Shown: positions 1 to 8,706, counted from the stretch's first letter. The stretch is DNA of 44,468 nt from an uncultured Ruegeria sp. (GCF_947497005.1 NZ_CANMFF010000028.1:1-44468), one strand, 5' to 3'. Notes: generated from the letters alone by a model not told the origin. Made by a program: numbers and translations.

Positions 1-73
1 TCATAAGATCTTTCTTCGAGCGGTTTGGTATGACGAGGAGACAAAGTATGTATCAACTTTGGACCAAGACAGT

Positions 74-624
74 TCAATCAAAGACAGATGACCTGCTCCC
101 CTGAGAGTCCGCTTTGTATAAGTTAGCTCTGTTCAGGGTTTGGTATTCCTTTGACCGGATAGCATATTCGTATGGCGTCAGGCCAGCGAGGCTGGAGTGA
201 GGCCGGGTGTGATTATAGTCGGCACGCCATGCCGCAATTGTGCGGCAGGCATGGCGCAGAGACGGAAACAGGTGTTCGTTGAGGCACTCCTCGCGCATCC
301 GTCCGTTGAAGCTCTCGACCAGGCCGTTTTGCAAGGGCTTTCCCGGCGCAATGTAATGCCAATCGACGTTGCGATCTTCCTGCCATTTCAGCATCACATT
401 GCTGGTCAGCTCCGTGCCGTTATCCGAGACCACCATGCAGGGATAGCCGCGCAGTTCAGCGATGAGATCCAGTTCACGGGCGACACGTGCGCCGCCGATA
501 GAGGTATCAACCACAGCAGCTAAGCATTCCCGGCTGAAGTCATCGATGACGTTCAGCACCCGGAACCGCCGCCCGTCTTCCAGCGCGTCTGACATGAAGT
601 CGAGTGACCATCGCTGGTTCGGCC
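74..624 (-). pseudogene. IS407-type transposase OrfB, C-terminal part
   Basis: C-terminal half of an IS3-family OrfB (rve/DDE integrase-core transposase). The visible part contains the family segment DDFSRECLA, the second catalytic Asp in VVSDNGTE, the catalytic Glu in NGLVESFNGRMREECLN, and the closing WRADYNHTRPHSSL. The first Asp of the DDE triad lies at the very start, in the SLDF segment near the junction. The frame runs through the terminal inverted repeat and stops at 74, just outside the element. The N-terminal half is gone and the junction at about 621-624 abuts an IS5-type remnant, so it cannot be functional. Confidence 0.85.
89..624 (-). mobile_element. IS3-family (IS407-type) element, 3' part only
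   Basis: This is the right-hand part of an IS3-family element in reverse orientation. Its outer end is the terminal sequence TGACCTGCTCCCCTGA at 89-104, which recurs as the outer end of the 5' part of a related element at 20935-20950. Inside, the sequence matches the element at 21602-21724 with a single mismatch over about 120 bases. The inner boundary is about 621-624, where similarity stops and IS5-type sequence begins. The element has therefore lost orfA and the first half of orfB. Confidence 0.85.
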
Positions 625-1085
625 AATCAGGCGGCCACGCCCCCCTTTTTCGCGGCCATGCTGGTCGCGGTACGATGTGCTTTCAGATATGTGGCGTCCA
701 CTGCCTGGCAGTTGATTGCAAAGCAATCAATGAGAGGGGATCATCACGGTCTTTTCCTCGCCGTGTTCGGCTGCCAAACCGACCATCATCCGAGAGAAGA
801 TACCTTTCTCACTCCGACGCTTCCACCGGCTATAAAGCGTCTTGTGCGGTCCGTATTCTTTGGGAGCGTCACGACACCGCAACCCATTGCGATTGATGAA
901 GATAATCCCGCTCAGCACCCTCTTGTCATCGACCCGTGGCTTGCCATGCTACCGCGGGAAGAAAGGGGAAAGTTTGGCAATCTGCTCGTCGGTCAGCCGG
1001 AAAAGGTCGCTCATATCAACGCTCCGTTTTTCGAACCGTGAATTATGCAGTGCTTTGAAAATCAATGCATCCTGACCCTAATTGG
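625..1085 (-). mobile_element. IS5-family remnant
   Basis: Remnant of an IS5-family element of the two-frame (IS427-like) type, reverse strand. It includes the leader and start of the transposase. The outer part at 1032-1085 resembles, without gaps over about 50 bases, a stretch at 7085-7137, so both are probably ends of related elements. The 3' part is missing at the junction with the IS407-type fragment at about 624. The exact outer end at about 1085 was not fixed because no partner inverted repeat is present. Confidence 0.7.
629..1014 (-). pseudogene. IS5-family transposase, N-terminal part, disrupted
   Basis: Starts at an ATG at 1014 with MSDLFRLTDEQIAKLSPFF, the usual N-terminus of this IS5 subgroup. 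An amber codon TAG at 951-949 stands where relatives have Ser in the PR-S-HGKPRVDDKRVLSGI segment. The frame then continues through FINRNGLRCRDAPKEYGPH and EEKTVMI. After that isoleucine about 40 bases, with a perfect 8-bp hairpin at 712-730, separate it from the expected continuation DATYLKAHRTATS. A run AAAAAGGGGGG follows, the kind of slippery site at which this group shifts frame. The product is broken at least twice and truncated. Confidence 0.75.
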
Positions 1086-1160
1086 AAGCTGCCCCGTGAG
1101 CCTAGAATCGGGTGGCAGCGATCAGTTGATCAGGACCGGAAAAATCCAGGCCAATACTGC

Positions 1161-1467
1161 TTATCCGTAAGCCGCGAGTTTTGGGATGTCGGCCTCTTCG
1201 AGAAGGGCGAGCAGGCGTGATATGGTGTCGTGGTCGGAAGGCGGGAAGTGTTCGGCTTCGGCCTCGTCCCCCCAGCTGCCATCGAGCAAGGTCGGGTTCT
1301 CGACCAGACGTTGCGCAGCGTAAGGGAAGCGCAGATCGAGGACACACCAATAGGGCAAGTCGTTGATCACATCGACATTACCGGTGCTAAGGGCGTAGCC
1401 GCGCCGGAAGGAAAATGCGTTGACCAACCGCTTGATGGCTCGCGGGTTGAGGTCGATCAGGCCGCTT
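1161..1467 (-). pseudogene. C-terminal fragment of a KAP-family P-loop NTPase
   Basis: The translated segment carries LNPRAIKRLVNAFSFRRGYAL followed by LPYWCVLDLRFP, the C-terminal signature of KAP-type P-loop NTPases, a family of predicted membrane-associated ATPases. The stop is at 1161-1163. The upstream side ends at about 1461-1467, where IS6-family coding sequence begins on the other strand, so the Walker A/B part is missing. An ATG at 1502 lies inside the IS6 remnant and is not a real start. The family assignment is from recall of the C-terminal motif; the nonfunctional status is clear. Confidence 0.55.
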
Positions 1468-1468
1468 C

Positions 1469-2101
1469 GCGGTCTTCTTCTACGTTCGATACGGTGTTTC
1501 ATACCGTGACCTGGAGGAAATCATGGGTGAGCGCGGTGTTTCGGTTGACCACACTACACTGAACCGCTGGGTGAAAAGATACTCCAGCGCGATTGCTGAT
1601 GCCGCGCGTCGCCGCAAAAGATCTTTCGACCGTTCTTGGAGAATGGACGAGACCTACATCAAGGTGAAAGGGGTATGGGTTTATCTCTACCGAGCCGACG
1701 ACAAGCACGGTAAGACGCTTAATTTCATGCTTTCGGAGCGTCGAAACAAACCCGCCGCCACCAAATTCTTTGCTCGGACTCTGGAGGTCAACGGCCTTCC
1801 AAGAAAGATTGTCATCGACAAAAGCGGAGCTAACACGGCTGGCATCAACGCCATAAACAAGATGTTGAAAGGCTTTGGTTGCCCAGTCCCAATTGAAATG
1901 GTCAGGCGGAAATACTTGAATAACATAGTGGAGCAGGACCAACGTTTCATCAAAAGACGAACCCGCCCAATGCTGGGGTTCAAAGTCTTCGCATCAGCAG
2001 CTGCAACGTTGGACGGAATAGAAGTGGCGCACATGATCCGCAAAGGTCAAATCACGCCCGGACTCTGTCCGTTTCGCCAGTTCGCGGAACTTGCCTCTTA
2101 A
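1469..2101 (+). pseudogene. IS6-family transposase, N-terminally truncated
   Basis: The frame reads AVFFYVRYGVSYRDLEEIMGERGV from 1469, which is the IS6 N-terminal helical region minus its first 20 or so residues. The ATG at 1523 is therefore internal. The DDE triad is intact: Asp in RMDETYIKVKG, Asp in VIDKSGANTAG and Glu in NNIVEQDQRF. Transposases of this family act by replicative transposition and cointegrate formation. Loss of the true start and of the left inverted repeat makes this copy almost certainly immobile. Confidence 0.85.
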
Positions 2102-2134
2102 ACCTGCTGCTACAGCGCGTTCTCTTCATCCAGC

Positions 2135-2154
2135 CGAAACTTCGCAACAGAACC
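2135..2154 (+). repeat. IS6-family right terminal inverted repeat
   Basis: The sequence CGAAACTTCGCAACAGAACC ends at 2154. Read from outside it begins GGTTCTGTTGCGAAG, the typical IS6-family terminus. No matching left repeat is present near 1469. Confidence 0.8.
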
Positions 2155-2156
2155 CG

Positions 2157-2339
2157 AAGGAATTCCTTGAGGCGGGTAAGAACCGTCTGGCGGGTGACAC
2201 GGCCTGTCAGGCGACATCCCCCGAAGTCAAGGAACTGCGATCGGAATCGGCTGCCCTGAAGGAAGTGGTTGCCGAGCTGACGCTTGAGAACCGCCTGCTC
2301 AAAAAAGGCATGATCGGGGATAGGGGGTTCGAAGAGTGA
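2157..2339 (+). pseudogene. IS3-family OrfA, 5' truncated
   Basis: Only the last 60 residues remain, reading KEFLEAGKNRLAGDTA and then SPEVKELRSESAALKEVVAELTLENR as one leucine-rich helix of the OrfA leucine zipper used for multimerisation. The N-terminal helix-turn-helix is gone, replaced by the IS6 terminus. The stop TGA at 2337-2339 overlaps the GTG start of orfB at 2336, the usual IS3 arrangement. Confidence 0.8.
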
Positions 2340-3409
2340 GATACCCTGCCTCCGAGAAGCTTGAGATCATCCGCACGGTGGAAGTCTCGCACCTGCCGGT
2401 GAAGCAGACGCTGGCGATGATCGGCATCCCCAGTAGCACCTACTACGATTGGTATGCACGTTGGGTCGAGGGCGGGATCGATGCGCTTGCCGATCGTTCT
2501 CCACGGCCCGGGTCTGTCTGGAACCGCATCCCAGATGATGTCCGTGAAACCTTTGTCGAGTTCGCGCTGGACCACGAAGATCTGACGCCGCGCGAACTGG
2601 CGGTCAAATACACCGACGAGAAGCGGTATTTTATCTCTGAATCTTCAGCGTATCGCCTTCTCAAGGCCGAAGACCTGATCACGGCACCAGCCCATGTGGT
2701 GATCTGCGCGGCCGATGAGTTCCGCGACAAGACAACCAGACCGAACGAGCTGTGGCAGACCGACTTCACCTATCTCAAGGTCAACGGCTGGGGTTGGTTC
2801 TATCTGTCCACGATCCTCGACGACTACAGCCGCTACATCATCGCCTGGAAGCTCTGTACAACGATGAAGGCCCCAGATGTCACCGACACGCTGGACTTGG
2901 CGCTGGAGGCATCCGGCTGCGACAGCGCGACGGTTGTTCAAAAGCCCAGGCTACTCAGCGACAATGGCGCGTCCTATGTGGCGGCCGATCTGGCCGACTA
3001 TCTTGAGGACAAAGGCATGGATCACGTGCGCGGTGTACTGCATCACCCGCAGACCTAGGGCAAGATCGAACGCTGGCATCAGACCATGAAGAACCGGGTT
3101 CTCCTGGAAAACTACTTCCTGCCCGGCGATCTGGAACGCCTGATCGGTGTGTTTGTCGATTTCTATAACAACCGTCGTTACCACGAGAGCCTGGACAAAC
3201 ACACACCAGCCGATGTCTATCACGGCCGAGGGGCAAAGATCCTGAAGATGAGAGAGGAGATCAAGAAACAGACAATCAGAAAACGCCGGTTGCAGCACCA
3301 ATCCGCTGCCGCCAAAACTGAAACAGAAATCGAACCAGAGCCTCCGTTACGAAAACGCCTCAGCTCTCCGAAATACTCTGACGACGGACATCCGAGGTCG
3401 GCCTTTTGA
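2336..3409 (+). pseudogene. IS3-family OrfB (DDE transposase) with in-frame amber stop
   Basis: Starts at a GTG overlapping the orfA stop. It has the HTH_21-like N-terminus, then the rve core with Asp in LWQTDFTYLK, Asp in LLSDNGASY and Glu in GKIERWHQTMK. The frame is interrupted once, by TAG at 3056-3058 in the segment HHPQT-stop-GKIERWHQ; relatives carry Gln there, so a single CAG to TAG change explains it. The stop falls just before the catalytic Glu. The remaining reading frame to 3409 is intact, which implies recent inactivation. Confidence 0.85.
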
Positions 3410-3543
3410 ACCCAAACCGAGCTTTGGTTCAGGACTAATGGACCACTCGTGGCGCTCTGATGTTCGTGTAATCTCCAATGTGGAATTTCGAACTATTTGA
3501 GTGCAAGATCTTTTAAGGGCTGCACTTGGAGGAACATGTTTTG

Positions 3544-5235
3544 ATGGAATCGAGTTCTGACTCTGGGACTTCCCCAGAATACTCCAAAACGGTGGAGAAC
3601 TTTGACCTGGACCTCGCAAAGTCTGTCTTTTTCGGCAATTTCAGTGACGGGATCAATGCATGCGTAGAATGTTGTGATGCCCATTTGCAGGGCAATCCCC
3701 TGGCTTTGAACTGGATTGCGTTGGACGGGCACCATGAGAAGCGCGACTTCATAGAGTTGTGTAACGAAGCCGCGCGTTTCGCCAATTTGCTGAAGGAACA
3801 AGGCATCCAACCCGGCGACATCGTGGCAGGTCTGTTGCCGCGCACTCCGGATCTTGTGACAGTTCTTCTTGGCACCCTCCGGGCTGGTGCGGTCTATCAG
3901 CCTTTGTTTACAGCATTTGGGCCCAAGGCCCTTCAGGACCGTTTGACCATGAGCGGTGCGAAGCTGGTTGTCACCGACGCCGCAAACCGCAAAAAGCTCG
4001 ACGGAGTGGAAGATTGCCCTGCAGCCGCGACTATAGCAAACACCCCGCAAGAGCTTGTTGCCGGAGACATTGATTTCCGCCAGACAATGGCGACGCAATC
4101 ACCTGAGTTTGTTCCGGTTTTGCGGAACGGCGATGATCTCATGTTCATGATGGCGACGTCTGGAACTACAGGTCCCGCAAAAGGTGTGCCCGTGCCCCTA
4201 AAGGCTCTGCCTGCCTTTCGATCATACATGGTTGAAGGGATCGGCCTGCGGCAGGACGATGTATTCTGGAACATTGCCGATCCGGGCTGGGCCTATGGTC
4301 TGTACTATGCATTGATCGGCCCGCTACTATTGGGACATGCAACCACTCTGGTCGAAGGGCCATTCACAGTGGACAGTACATATGACGTGATTTCGAGATT
4401 GGGCGTGACTAACTTTGCGGGCGCGCCCACTGCGTTTCGACTAATCATCGCCGCCGGAACCGAGCGCGCGTCACAGCTGCGCGATCAAATCCGGTGCATC
4501 AGCAGCGCAGGCGAGCCACTGAACCCCGAAGTCATCCGCTGGTTCGAGACCGAACTGAATGCGCCGATTAAGGATCATTATGGGCAGACCGAAACGGGTA
4601 TGCTGGTGAATAATCATCACGGGCTCGAACATCCGGTACGCCCGGGATCGGCTGGCTATGTGATGCCAGGATACAAGGTTGAGGTTCTGGCTGAGGACGG
4701 CAGCATCGCCAACCTCAATGAGCCAGGTCAATTGGCCGTCAACATCGCGGATTCACCTCTCTTGTTCTTTAGCGGTTACCTGAACAAGGGCAGCAAATCG
4801 ATCGAGAACGGATACTATCTTACCGGGGACACGGTGGAGCGGGACGAACACGGATGTATCACCTTCGTCGGGCGAAATGACGACGTCATCACCTCTTCGG
4901 GGTATCGCATCGGACCGTTTGACGTTGAAAGCGCTCTGATTGAACATCCCTTCGTGACGGAGGCGGCTGTTGTCGGCGTGCCGGACAAGGAGCGAACCGA
5001 AATAGTGAAAGCGGTAGTCGTATTGGCGGAAGGCACAGAAAGTAATGAGGCGTTGGCTGCGGAGCTGAAGGATTATGTCAAACAGCGCCTTTCTGCACAC
5101 GCCTATCCTCGGCTTATCGAATTCGTCAAAGAACTGCCGAAGACACCCAGCGGCAAAATTCAAAGGTTTCTGCTTCGACAAGCAAGTGTCGGCGCCACGT
5201 TATCGAGCCTATCGGATGCAAGCTTCGTTGTTTAA
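3544..5235 (+). CDS. AMP-dependent acyl-CoA synthetase
   Basis: Member of the ANL adenylate-forming family, closest in layout to acetyl- and medium-chain acyl-CoA synthetases; it would activate a carboxylic acid to its acyl-CoA via an acyl-adenylate. About 563 residues. The ATP-binding loop TSGTTGPAKG lies at about 206-215, the aromatic A5-type segment DHYGQTETG near 345, the hinge GYYLTGDTVERDEHG near 425, GYRIGPFDVESAL near 455, and the catalytic Lys in PKTPSGKIQR at about 538. The ATG at 3544 is preferred over a TTG at 3526 because GGAGGA at 3528-3533 then serves as its ribosome binding site. A metallo-hydrolase gene follows 63 bases downstream. The substrate cannot be told from sequence. 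Confidence 0.9.
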   Translation: MESSSDSGTSPEYSKTVENFDLDLAKSVFFGNFSDGINACVECCDAHLQGNPLALNWIALDGHHEKRDFIELCNEAARFANLLKEQGIQPGDIVAGLLPRTPDLVTVLLGTLRAGAVYQPLFTAFGPKALQDRLTMSGAKLVVTDAANRKKLDGVEDCPAAATIANTPQELVAGDIDFRQTMATQSPEFVPVLRNGDDLMFMMATSGTTGPAKGVPVPLKALPAFRSYMVEGIGLRQDDVFWNIADPGWAYGLYYALIGPLLLGHATTLVEGPFTVDSTYDVISRLGVTNFAGAPTAFRLIIAAGTERASQLRDQIRCISSAGEPLNPEVIRWFETELNAPIKDHYGQTETGMLVNNHHGLEHPVRPGSAGYVMPGYKVEVLAEDGSIANLNEPGQLAVNIADSPLLFFSGYLNKGSKSIENGYYLTGDTVERDEHGCITFVGRNDDVITSSGYRIGPFDVESALIEHPFVTEAAVVGVPDKERTEIVKAVVVLAEGTESNEALAAELKDYVKQRLSAHAYPRLIEFVKELPKTPSGKIQRFLLRQASVGATLSSLSDASFVV

Positions 5236-5298
5236 CGGCATGGCAAATCTGCTGGGCAGAGAACGGTGGTTTCAGCATAGTAAGAAAGGACACCGGCT

Positions 5299-6144
5299 AT
5301 GCTGTGCAAAGTAGGTGATATTGAAGTCTGGCGTATTCTGGAAATCCATGCTCCATTTCTGGCTGTGGAAGAGTTGTTTCCCACTGCGGGACCAGATGTC
5401 CGGGCCATTGTCGAAGCGCATGTGCCGGGCGGTGTTTGTGCGCAATCCGGGCAGCTGATCTTGCCGATTCAGGGTTTTCTGCTGAAAACACCCACGCATA
5501 ACGTCCTGGTCGACAGTTGCGTCGGTAACGACAAGACACTCCCGCGGCTGCCCGACTGGAACAAGCGTTCAAGCCAGCGGTTTATCGCATGCCTTATGGC
5601 GGCGGGGCTGGATGTGGGGGATATCGATTATGTTCTGTGCACCCATCTGCACGCCGATCACGTCGGATGGAACACGCGGCTAGAGGACGGGCGCTGGGTT
5701 CCGACCTTTCCGAATGCGCGCTATCTGATGCCAGCGGCGGACGAGGCCTTTCAACGCGAGGATAACAGCGATCTTTACATCGAAAGCGTTCTGCCCGTCA
5801 TCGAAGCCGGGCAGGCGGAACTGGTGGAGACCGGACACAAGCTTGGCGATCATGTCACTCTGATCCCCACGCCAGGCCATACACCCGGCCATGTCTCGGT
5901 CGAAATCATCAGTGGCGGCCGGTGCGCTCTGATAACAGGTGATGCAATCCATACAACCGCCCAGTGCTGGCATCCCGAGTGGCATTTTACGTTTGATTCC
6001 GATGCTGAGATGGCCGTGGCATCCCGTCGGAAGCTGTTGGAAAGCGCCTCGGATACAGGATGTATTGTGCTAGGTAACCACTTCGCTTTGCCGTCTATTG
6101 GTCGGGTGAAGGCTGATAAGGACGCGTTTCGCTGGGAGGACTAG
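5299..6144 (+). CDS. MBL-fold metallo-hydrolase
   Basis: Metallo-beta-lactamase-fold hydrolase of 281 residues without a signal peptide. Metal ligands are visible: H116-x-H118-x-D120-H121 in THLHADHVGWN, H194 in PTPGHTPGHVS, D215 in ITGDAIH and H261 in LGNHFALP. This layout is that of the AttM/AhlL-like group, which includes lactonases and other ester or thioester hydrolases. AGAAAGGA precedes the ATG. It lies 63 bases after the acyl-CoA synthetase on the same strand and may be co-transcribed; a thioesterase-like or lactone-opening role beside an acid-activating enzyme is an inference only. Confidence 0.88.
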   Translation: MLCKVGDIEVWRILEIHAPFLAVEELFPTAGPDVRAIVEAHVPGGVCAQSGQLILPIQGFLLKTPTHNVLVDSCVGNDKTLPRLPDWNKRSSQRFIACLMAAGLDVGDIDYVLCTHLHADHVGWNTRLEDGRWVPTFPNARYLMPAADEAFQREDNSDLYIESVLPVIEAGQAELVETGHKLGDHVTLIPTPGHTPGHVSVEIISGGRCALITGDAIHTTAQCWHPEWHFTFDSDAEMAVASRRKLLESASDTGCIVLGNHFALPSIGRVKADKDAFRWED

Positions 6145-6336
6145 CCCGAATTGTATTGTAGTGTGCGCGGGTCTGTTGTCGGATGGAGGCTGACGTGAAA
6201 GTTCGACGTGCCCCGCAGCTTACAGGCAATGATCGGCGAATCTAAATCTCGAACCCATTGGGCTATGTCACATTCCCTTGAATTCTTGTTTCACAAGCTT
6301 TCTCTATTCACCATTTTGTGAAAGCCTGAAGCGGTT

Positions 6337-6732
6337 ATGAGTGACAGAGTGTGCAATTTTCAGAAAACAGTGGTTCTTTCTGAACTCCAATCAGCTCTCT
6401 TGGGCGGAATTTGTGATCACTGCGAGGTGACAAGTTCGGAACTGGCCAAGAGTGGAGAGGTGCTGGAAATATGTGGTCAAGAGTACTGTTTCGATTATGA
6501 AACCGGTGTGTCCACGGAGACTGAAATTTTGTTGTGCCCAGCTGTCACGAGGCAAACCATCTGGACGCGCAGCGACAGCATAACCCTTGCCACATCTCTG
6601 CAAGACGCAGCCGGGAAAACATGGGTTAGTCGATGGGCTCTGGAGGCGAAGCTTTGGAACGGTTTTTGCAAGAACCATCGCTGGTTCAATTTCGGTAGTC
6701 TGACAGACCGAGCTCGTCCCACATCCAGCTGA
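6337..6732 (+). CDS. Uncharacterised ORF, probably a truncated gene
   Basis: An ATG-started frame encodes about 131 residues of no family I recognise. The first ~105 residues look protein-like, with several Cys (CNFQ, GGICDHCEV, EICGQEYC). The last part, from about 6686, lies antisense to a recognisable gene fragment on the other strand, so the original 3' end is probably lost at a junction near 6660-6690. No clear ribosome binding site is seen. It may be a chance frame in a region of debris. Confidence 0.25.
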   Translation: MSDRVCNFQKTVVLSELQSALLGGICDHCEVTSSELAKSGEVLEICGQEYCFDYETGVSTETEILLCPAVTRQTIWTRSDSITLATSLQDAAGKTWVSRWALEAKLWNGFCKNHRWFNFGSLTDRARPTSS

Positions 6733-6955
6733 AATCATACTCTGCAATAGGAGACCCGGTCTGGCGCGCGCTACGGTTTTCGATTGTCTTCAGCCAGTTA
6801 ATGACTTTCTTCCTGCCCGCCGTACTGCAAACGGCCTGGCGAAGGGTCTTGCCATCCAGGGCCGGGATCGGTTGACCGAGCGTGTCGCGATAGTGTTGAT
6901 CGATATGCTCGTGGGCAAATCCGATGAGTCCGCCAAGATCGTGTCCCGCTGTCAT
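6686..6955 (-). pseudogene. Fragment resembling the C-terminal domain of a SEC-C/DUF2384-type protein
   Basis: The segment LGQPIPALDGKTLRQAV, then GRKKVINWLKTIENRSAR and YDFSWMWDELGL resembles the conserved C-terminal domain (Xre/MbcA/ParS toxin-binding-like, DUF2384-type) found at the end of some SEC-C metal-binding proteins. Upstream coding sequence is not in frame, and the region is flanked by an IS5-type end and a dispersed repeat. It is therefore treated as a leftover 3' fragment. The family call rests on the PIPALDGKTxRQAV and YDFSWMWxELGL signatures only. Confidence 0.45.
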
Positions 6956-7084
6956 CCTCGCATTCTCCCTGTTCGCCGGAAAGGGGTGACTTAGCGTAGA
7001 TTGCGACGGTCAACCAGACCACAAGATTGTGCCGAACCGCGCGACTTGGGAGCCAGCAAGAAGAGATCAGACATACTCACCGCA

Positions 7085-7137
7085 CTATTGGCGAGCCGTG
7101 AATCATGTCGACTGGCGGAAATCAATGAGTCCTGACT
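7085..7137. repeat. IS5-type end remnant
   Basis: This stretch aligns without gaps to 1032-1084, the outer end of the IS5-family remnant. Shared blocks at equal spacing include CCGTGAAT, ATG, AAATCAATG and TCCTGAC. No transposase coding sequence accompanies it, so it is a solitary end left by deletion. Confidence 0.5.
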
Positions 7138-7225
7138 TTAGGATCGAGAATGCACAATGGTTCCAATTGACAAGCACGATCTACATCTCTCATAGCTATT
7201 GTTCTAATTGGCCGATTGAATTCCC

Positions 7226-7340
7226 ATTGTGTGAGTTTAGCCATTCTCTAATTTTGCGCTTGCGGCGAACGGCGGCTTTGACGGGCCGCTTTGCGGCGAT
7301 GATGGTTCTTGGTCTACGGCGGGTTTGGGCCGTTTACTAC
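7226..7340. repeat. Dispersed degenerate repeat, copy A
   Basis: Aligns without gaps for about 105-115 bases to 17417-17531. The shared blocks are CATTGTGTGAGTT, TGCGGC, TTTGACGGGCCGC and TTTGGGCCG, at identical spacing in both copies (50 bases and then 40 bases between anchors). The blocks between the anchors diverge. Neither copy has a recognisable coding frame. The surrounding 6956-7596 has no other gene that I can support. Confidence 0.6.
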
Positions 7341-7596
7341 TTTGGGACGCCAGGGCGGGAAGCGGACTTTAGCCGCATCCGCGAGAGTATCTCACTCGAT
7401 CATGAAAGGCAGCCATTCACAGCCGTTAAGACAAGACAAAAAGTGTACGGGGAATCCAAGTGGGAATGCGGAAAAGTAGGCTTGCGCAGTCGATAAAAAT
7501 GACTCTTTGCCAACTCCAGTGGCAATATCTGACATAAGTTCGAGCAATATGGAGCCTTATAGCGGCTACAAATCGCACCCGTGTTTTTGATCCCAT

Positions 7597-8694
7597 TCAA
7601 TCGACCATATATACCGTTTCGCTAGTGTCTATTGCCTGTTGCGCCGCTTGCCCCATCCTGACGGCCCAGAGGCCGTCATTCAGACTCACATCCGGTTTTG
7701 CTTTTTCGCCACGAAGCACGGCCAAGAATCCTTTATGCTGATAGTAGGTCGACCCATTGTGATCCCCAGCCGCCAGCAGGTTCGGATCCACTGGAACGTC
7801 CATTGATACGGGACCTTTGGGATTGCGCGGACTAACGATTACTCGCGGAGGAGGGGGGGTGCCCAAGTGGTCCTGCCAAAAACGCCCGGGTCCTGGAACC
7901 AGAGCCTCGATTTTAGCGTCCGGTCCGACGGCCGATATTTCCTCCTGATAGCGAGAGCCTTCGGCAAACATGCAAAGTTCCAACATCGCGCGCGCACCAG
8001 AAACAAAGTCGACAAGAACATAGCCGTGATCCAGAATATCCGGAGTTTGACCTTCGTAACTCTCGTCCAAATGGTTCACCGCCTGCCCACCACTTGCCGT
8101 TATACGCACCGGGTCGGATTTCAAAATTAGACGCATGAGGTCGAAGAAGTGGCAGCATTTTTCGACAAAAGTACCACCAGTATTGCGGTTGAAACGGTTC
8201 CAGTGGCCGACCTTTTCCAGGAATGGAAATCGATGCTCGCGGATCGATAACATTTTTATACCACCTGTCGCCTGAGTCTTCTCGATCAGAGCAGCAATAG
8301 GGGGCATGTACCGGTATTCCATCGCGACCCAAACCGGGCAGGGGTAGTCGCGCTGCAACTGCTCGAGTCGGGTCACGTCTTGCGGGTCGGTGAACAACGG
8401 CTTTTCTACCAAAAGCGGTAGTGGACGGGTTTCAGCGATTTCGCAAATCTGGTCTACATGAAAATGGTTTGGGCTAACAATGACGACGCAGTCCAGTTCT
8501 TCAACCGCCAGAAGCTCTTGCACGGAACCAACCATGGCTGCAGTTGGCGCAAGTGCCTTGGCGACTTTTGCCATTTCCTGATCGGGTTCATAGATCGCAG
8601 CCACGCTGGTACCTTCCAGCAATCCGATATTGTGCAGGTGCTCTTGCCCCATCATTCCGCATCCAATCAGCCCGTAATTGATGGTCCGGGTCAT
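7597..8694 (-). CDS. Gfo/Idh/MocA-family NAD(P)-dependent oxidoreductase
   Basis: 365-residue oxidoreductase. The N-terminal Rossmann fold shows GLIGCGMMGQEHL (residues 7-19) and the family EKP motif in LLVEKPLFTDP near residue 98, followed by the GFO_IDH_MocA C-terminal domain (HRFPFLEKVGHWNRF, GGTFVEKCCHFFDL). These enzymes oxidise or reduce sugars, inositols and related polyols. It starts 12 bases after the end of the GntR regulator gene on the same strand and so is probably in an operon with it. The substrate is not determinable; the GntR/UTRA neighbour suggests that a small-molecule ligand controls it. Confidence 0.9.
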   Translation of the reverse strand: MTRTINYGLIGCGMMGQEHLHNIGLLEGTSVAAIYEPDQEMAKVAKALAPTAAMVGSVQELLAVEELDCVVIVSPNHFHVDQICEIAETRPLPLLVEKPLFTDPQDVTRLEQLQRDYPCPVWVAMEYRYMPPIAALIEKTQATGGIKMLSIREHRFPFLEKVGHWNRFNRNTGGTFVEKCCHFFDLMRLILKSDPVRITASGGQAVNHLDESYEGQTPDILDHGYVLVDFVSGARAMLELCMFAEGSRYQEEISAVGPDAKIEALVPGPGRFWQDHLGTPPPPRVIVSPRNPKGPVSMDVPVDPNLLAAGDHNGSTYYQHKGFLAVLRGEKAKPDVSLNDGLWAVRMGQAAQQAIDTSETVYMVD

Positions 8695-8706
8695 GTGCGA
8701 TTCCTT

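Larger units (their letters stand above)
1469..2154 (+). mobile_element. IS6-family element, 5' end deleted
   Basis: IS6-family element lacking its left end. The transposase frame is open from about 1469 and the right terminal repeat ends at 2154 (read outward-in as GGTTCTGTTGCGAAGTTTCG). It sits directly against the KAP fragment on the left and against a truncated IS3-family orfA on the right at 2155-2157, which suggests that the IS6 element inserted into or recombined with that IS3 element. Confidence 0.85.
2157..3409 (+). mobile_element. IS3-family element (second type), 5' truncated and inactivated
   Basis: Second IS3-family element, distinct from the IS407-type copies. It consists of the tail of orfA, an overlapping orfB and a downstream segment. 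The left part is cut by the IS6 end at 2154. The right terminal repeat was not fixed; the sequence after the orfB stop (3410 to about 3500) contains no second transposase segment and may include the remaining element end. Confidence 0.8.

Noticed and set aside
3526..3543. TTG start for the acyl-CoA synthetase
   Set aside because: The codon overlaps the GGAGGA that best serves as ribosome binding site for the ATG at 3544.
7029..7496. A 155-codon forward frame
   Set aside because: It runs through an IS5-type end and the dispersed repeat, has no ribosome binding site and resembles no protein.
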